64,000 nt of DNA. Source: Capillidium heterosporum (taxonomy: Eukaryota; Entomophthoromycota; Entomophthoromycetes; Entomophthorales; Capillidiaceae). Positions 59,421-64,000 of the stretch are shown one piece after another (the stretch's first letter is position 1; every line of letters begins with the position of its first letter). The stretch spans positions 1,426,001 to 1,490,000 of the forward strand of contig WBMQ01000001.1 of assembly GCA_016630905.1 (NCBI GenBank), written 5' to 3'. The position numbers and the translations under genes are program-made. The notes under the pieces are model-generated. The model had not been told where the DNA came from. It did not search any database and was given only the letters and a program-made list of their open reading frames with translations.

Positions 59421-60200
59421 TGTAGGTTTGTGGTAGCGATTGCGATGAATGATAGATATAGTTTATTAAAATAAAAGCACCAGTACCGATTATGAAAACT
59501 ATTTTTAATATTTTTAGTTGATATATAGTTTACCTATTGATGAGAGCGTACTAAAATTTGAATATGCGTATTCTATATTAGTTATATTTCTAATAAATTT
59601 AGTATTGAAAAGCAAGTAAATTTGAATATCCAAATTATTTATAAGCCAAAGCAGTACATTTACATGGAAAGCTTGATCAAAAAGTAAAAATATTACTTGG
59701 AGTACAATTCTTTGGTGTTAAATATTGGATATTCTATCCACAATATTCAGCTATATTGTTGGACTTAATTTGATAGCTTTGCCCATAAAAGTTGGTTATC
59801 ATCTTTTGAAAAAATAAAGCTATAATGGGTTCGATTGATGTGCAGTTAACTTTGTTGTATTCTTTAAAGCTATGATTAGACAGCTTCACTCTAAAATATT
59901 GCTGTTTTTACTTTTAGTTCAAAGGTATAAAGAGAAGACTAAAAGTAATATTCGATTACTTCAGTCCTCACTATATTGTAATTAATAGAGTCCGTAATGC
60001 AAACTATATAACTTCAAATATACTAACTGAGGTTATTTCATTCAGCTAGATTCGAACATTTTATAGATCAAGCTTGATGACTCGTGATAACAATTCAGTC
60101 AATAATAGAACTAGCCATTTACTTTTACTTTTAGTAGCTAATAGCATAGATTCGAATTCAGCCATGCTACGTCACTCAACCCATCATAAAGGCATAAATT
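59421..60200. other. intergenic
   Basis: AT-rich spacer after P450 copy 4, with AATAAA at about 59470. No gene seen. Confidence 0.5.
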
Positions 60201-60208
60201 TATAAAAG
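60201..60208 (+). promoter_or_regulatory. TATA box of decayed F-box/LRR copy
   Basis: TATAAAAG, 55 bases before the ATG at 60256; same layout as the gene at 34410. Confidence 0.5.
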
Positions 60209-60255
60209 TATAGGCATCTCAATCTCAATCCTTCTTCAAATTAAAAGTCATTTAA

Positions 60256-61487
60256 ATGACCAATCTATTCACAATTCCACCTGAGATACTAAATCTGTTG
60301 TCTTTGAGTTATCAAGTGAAGATAAGTTCGATTTTTGTGCACTCAACAGGTACTCATAGAAACTAATTATATCTTTTGCCTTTGCTGATACCCGAGAACT
60401 ACTGGAATCCGTAAAATGTGGAATCGCTCAGACAGTGATAGATTAAGAGTGAGAATAATAATATCGAAATAGGATAACTAAATCAGAGAAGCTGCTATAT
60501 ATATCAACTTTTTTCCAATTTCTCTCCTTAGCAACCTAAAGGTGTGCTACGAGGATGTCAAGTGGGTGAGATACTTTCAATATTTAGCTGATGACAGCTA
60601 TGAAAGTATAAATATCTTGAAGAGCGCTCTGTTTATTTTTTGATCTCCTGCTGTATCGATGATCAGCTTATTTACTACTTATGAGATTTAAAACGATTCA
60701 AAGCTAACTGCTATTGATTCGACGCGTGACCCTTCATTAGATTTAGCAGTCAAAATCTAATTCACTTCAATTTGAAGTTTGAGCATCTAGATATATTGAT
60801 CATTGAACATATTCAAACCACTATACTCAACTTGAAATCCCTATTCCTTAGAGATAGTATTGATGGTGAGTTCAATGATATACTACCAATTTTCAATAAG
60901 GTAGTTGCTTCTAAAACTGAGACTGATAACAAAAATAGCTCTGAATTAATCAAATATTTTACAAATTCCAAATATTGATCATATCTCAGCAAATACTGCT
61001 TGAATGAAAAGTTAAATAAGCCCTTGACTTTCAAAGGGGATTTAAGCTCGATATTGGGTTCAGAAAGGTACTTTAATATACAAAGCTCTTCAACATTGTA
61101 AATCCAGTCGATTTTGAGATTGAGTAGCTTACTAACGAGTATCTTTCCATCATATACAATACATTCAACATTCTTCATCACCTTAAATATCTACCTTTAT
61201 TTGATACCTTCTTTTCATAAGACTTCGATACTTCTCATCCATTATAGCTTCAAGTTTTTAAATTGATAAGCCTAAGTGATTTCATCAACAAACTCGTCAA
61301 TTTTCTAATGGAGTTAACGAAATGTTGTAGGCTACAAATATTTATGAAATGTAGTTTTAAAGGTGAGTCATTTACTGGTGGTTTGGTTAGTAAAGTAACT
61401 TTTTCAAAGTTGCTCAAGCTAGAAATGAAAGTATACCCTATTGATTTCGATAAATGGATGCGAAACCAAGCCCCGCTGCTTGAATAA
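60256..61487 (+). pseudogene. decayed F-box-like/LRR gene
   Basis: Starts with an F-box-like run (MTNLFTIPPEILNLLSLSYQ) after a TATA box. Leucine-rich fragments follow in different frames: 60772-60978 (IQTTILNLKSLFLRD, NDILPIFNKVV) and 61263-61487 (ITSKLLKLEMK-like, DKWMRNQAPLLE). Multiple stops and shifts lie between. It is a heavily decayed relative of the family at 34410 and is probably old. Confidence 0.6.
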
Positions 61488-62624
61488 ATTTTATATATTT
61501 ATATGTGATTTGAATTGAAATAATAGCTAAACATATTATATAAATAGTTATAAAGTATAGTTTGATACATTTATAATAAAGAGATCAAGGATTTATATCT
61601 CTGTTCAATTTCAATATAAATTAGCCAACTGTAAATTGTCTGTCAATCTATTAGTATCAAGGTCCAACTCAAGTCCACTATTCTCAACTCTTTGTAAATC
61701 AAAGGTGAGCTACTAAATATTTGGTAATTCTATTAGATATTAGTTTTTAGTAGAACTCAGCTAGAGGCTATTATAAAAATATCATTAAGTGTAGCTGAAA
61801 TAACTATTTATTAATTCCAGTTTATTTGAAGTTTTGACATATGATCGTTGATAGGGTTGAGATAAGTTGTAGGCTATATATCAATAGCCTACATAGCCGA
61901 TATATCTCCTTTATAGTGAGCGATTAAATTACTATGTTTAATATGTAATATTTACAAATATAGCTATACAAAATATAATATCTATCATTTTAAGTAAAAG
62001 CCAATATAATCGATTTGCTCCAAAGTTGGTAGTGATACCTTTATCTTTCAAGTTCGTCTTTATTCTTAGATAAAAGAGATTACCTGAAGTTCAAATCTTC
62101 AAATTAGTATTTGGACAATATGTTTACTATTATTCAGCTCAAACTGCTGGCCTACTTCAGTAACCTTACCTGTCAAAAATTTGCATCATCCTTTTAAAAC
62201 TAGTTCTGTGGTGGATAAAATTTATATATAGTTTATTTATCGTTTTCATTGCTGTTGAAATAAAATTTTTGGATAGGTAGCTATTCATTCTAAATTATAA
62301 ATCCTTTAGATTCAGGCTCAAAATACAAACTAGCTAAAAGTATGTGAATATCACATCGACTGTTACCATATTCATAATTAGAAATGGTATCCTTGTAACT
62401 TTCCCTATAGGTTTATATTATAAAATTGAGAACACTTCATCCAACTAATTTCGAACAGGATAGAAAACAATTTTGTCTCCAAGAATAACTAATATTGAGC
62501 CAATGATGAAACTAAACATCTGAGTATATTAAAAGTAATCAATAGCAAAGAATAATTCTAAAAAGTTACTACATCACTTGGTTAGTTTATGAAAGAAAAG
62601 ATTTACAAAACTAAAACACAAAGG
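61488..62624. other. intergenic
   Basis: AT-rich, no supported feature. Confidence 0.5.
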
Positions 62625-62688
62625 TATAAAAACCAAAACTTTATTACTCCTACTACAATATCAAACTTAGTAGCTTGAAATTACTACT

Positions 62689-64000
62689 ATGGCCAACTTG
62701 AGCGATTCTCCACTCATGCTACTCATCACCATCCTTCTAGATTTATGCTGTAGAAATTGATTCAACTTAACTTTACTCGATCGGTTCTTCCATCAACATA
62801 TAGTCTCACTCATATTTAGAGATATTGGGAGGCCTAAGCTTCCCTTGATTGGATAATAAGTTGGAGTACGAAAATATAGGTAAGCTGATAGAACTGATGG
62901 TAAAGTATAGTAGGTATACTGGGAAAGCCGACGCTTATCAATGCAGTTTTGAACTCTCCATATCCCTCTTCGAAACATCAAATGCTACAAGGAGCACGTT
63001 GATTTCGACAACCACTTTTCAACTTATCTGCGTTGGACTTGGAACGCTATGGGTAGTTGGTGGAATAGTATATGCTTGATTGAGTTACACATGCTATCGA
63101 CAACAGAGTCATATCAAGGTTGTAGAACTCAAGGAAGCTTTCAGCTGTGACTGAACATATCCATATTTTCCACTCGGAACATACCCAAATCGAAAGTTGA
63201 CGCACCTTTGTTTCCATCTCCGAAATAGCAATTTGGACGAGACCATCTTCCAAACTATCAAGATGAACTTGCTCAATTTGAAGTCGCTTGAGATTGGAAG
63301 CAGGTCTAATGACGAATTTGATGGCCATTTACCTACATCCAAAACTTGAGTTTAAAGCCAAATTTTATGAGGGTATATCAGGATGGGTGATGGATTATTA
63401 TGCCAATCTCAAGTATTGACCTAGTCTTAGAAGGTACACTATCTTTACGGATTTCAAACACACTATCAGCCTGAAAGACTTTACAACGTTGAAGGAATCC
63501 ACTATTATGGGAACTGCTTCATCCTGATCCAATCTTCATCAACATTAAATCTAGCTTCTTTAGATATTTCCATCTATGTTGACAAAATTAAAAGCTTACT
63601 TCCACATACATTTGGTACTTTAGTCCATTTTAGGAGACTGACCATCCGTGAAGATCTGGCTGGTAATGGTTTCGACTTTTCCCACTCTCCTCGACTTCAA
63701 CCTTTCAAAATCGAATCCCTAGACGATTTTGGTTTATAAACTTTATATCAAAATTGCAAACTGCCGTGGCTTCAATATTGCTTGCCAGTACCCTGAAGAA
63801 ATCAATAAGTGAACTTCTGAGTTAGTTAAGACGGCTACTCTTCTTCAATTGAAGGTCTAAAAACCTTTCAATAAGTTCCCAACTGTACTGTTCAAGAAAC
63901 CAACCTTTCCAAACTTGACGTATTGAAAGCTTCAAATTGTCTCATATAGCTCAGAGGTGGATGAAAAGTGTTCATCTTTACTATTATAAAGCTCTAAATA
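62689..64000 (+). pseudogene. second decayed F-box-like/LRR gene, runs off the window
   Basis: A TATA-like box (62625-62632) precedes the ATG of MANLSDSPLMLLITILLDL. Leucine-rich pieces are recognisable at about 63300-63730: PKLEFKAKFYEGISGWVMDY, SSSTLNLASLDISIYVDKIK, LLPHTFGTLVHFRRLTIRED. They lie in several frames with stops between. It belongs to the same family as the copies at 34410 and 60256. The 3' end is beyond the window. Confidence 0.6.

Noticed and set aside
1-64000. CRISPR arrays, rRNA and tRNA genes
   Set aside because: No regularly spaced repeats, rRNA motifs or convincing tRNA folds were found by reading; a tRNA search program would settle the last.

Overview
The window reads as nuclear DNA of a filamentous, early-diverging fungus. 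Genes carry short GT-AG introns (mostly 40-60 bases, GTAA/GTAC donors, TAG/CAG acceptors), the gene set is fungal (Atg2, Utp14, Mre11, Vma9, a Kre9/Knh1-type wall protein), and there are expanded families of secreted hydrolases, cytochromes P450 and F-box-like leucine-rich proteins. An HDEL-tailed ER Hsp90 and an EBP-type sterol isomerase, both unusual or absent in yeasts and most Dikarya, point to a zoopagomycete or entomophthoromycete such as Conidiobolus. The genus is my inference; nothing in the sequence proves it.

Layout. 1-15.8 kb is a housekeeping block: the 3' end of an ER Hsp90 (+), the intron-rich autophagy gene ATG2 (-), a decayed Tc1/mariner-like transposon, UTP14 (-), an EBP-like isomerase (+) sharing a promoter with UTP14, and the tiny V-ATPase gene VMA9 (-). 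16.3-18.2 kb is a 5'-truncated LINE with a 17-bp target duplication. 18.9-32.4 kb is accessory: an M28 membrane metallopeptidase with apparent frameshifts, a Kre9/Knh1-like GPI protein, a secreted S41 protease, a damaged tyrosinase preceded by two hairpin repeats, and an intact LPMO-like protein. 34.4-35.7 kb holds a damaged F-box/LRR gene and 36.2-39.4 kb an intact MRE11.

39.7-46.2 kb is a Ty3/gypsy-type retroelement (gag, protease, dUTPase, RT, RNase H, integrase, on the minus strand). Its ends are 51-bp terminal inverted repeats flanked by a 5-bp target duplication, and I see no direct LTRs. It is the most unusual object here. Then come a subtilase (47.2-48.7 kb), a bZIP factor, and a cluster of four related P450 genes (50.7-59.4 kb), of which only one is uninterrupted. 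The right end (60.2-64 kb) holds two decayed F-box/LRR copies.

A pattern crosses the window. Housekeeping genes are uninterrupted over roughly 15 kb of coding sequence, while secreted, P450 and F-box genes carry about 15 apparent single-base indels. Thirteen of these look like one-base insertions (+1) and two like one-base deletions. The P450 paralogues share exon lengths, which lets the indels be counted directly.
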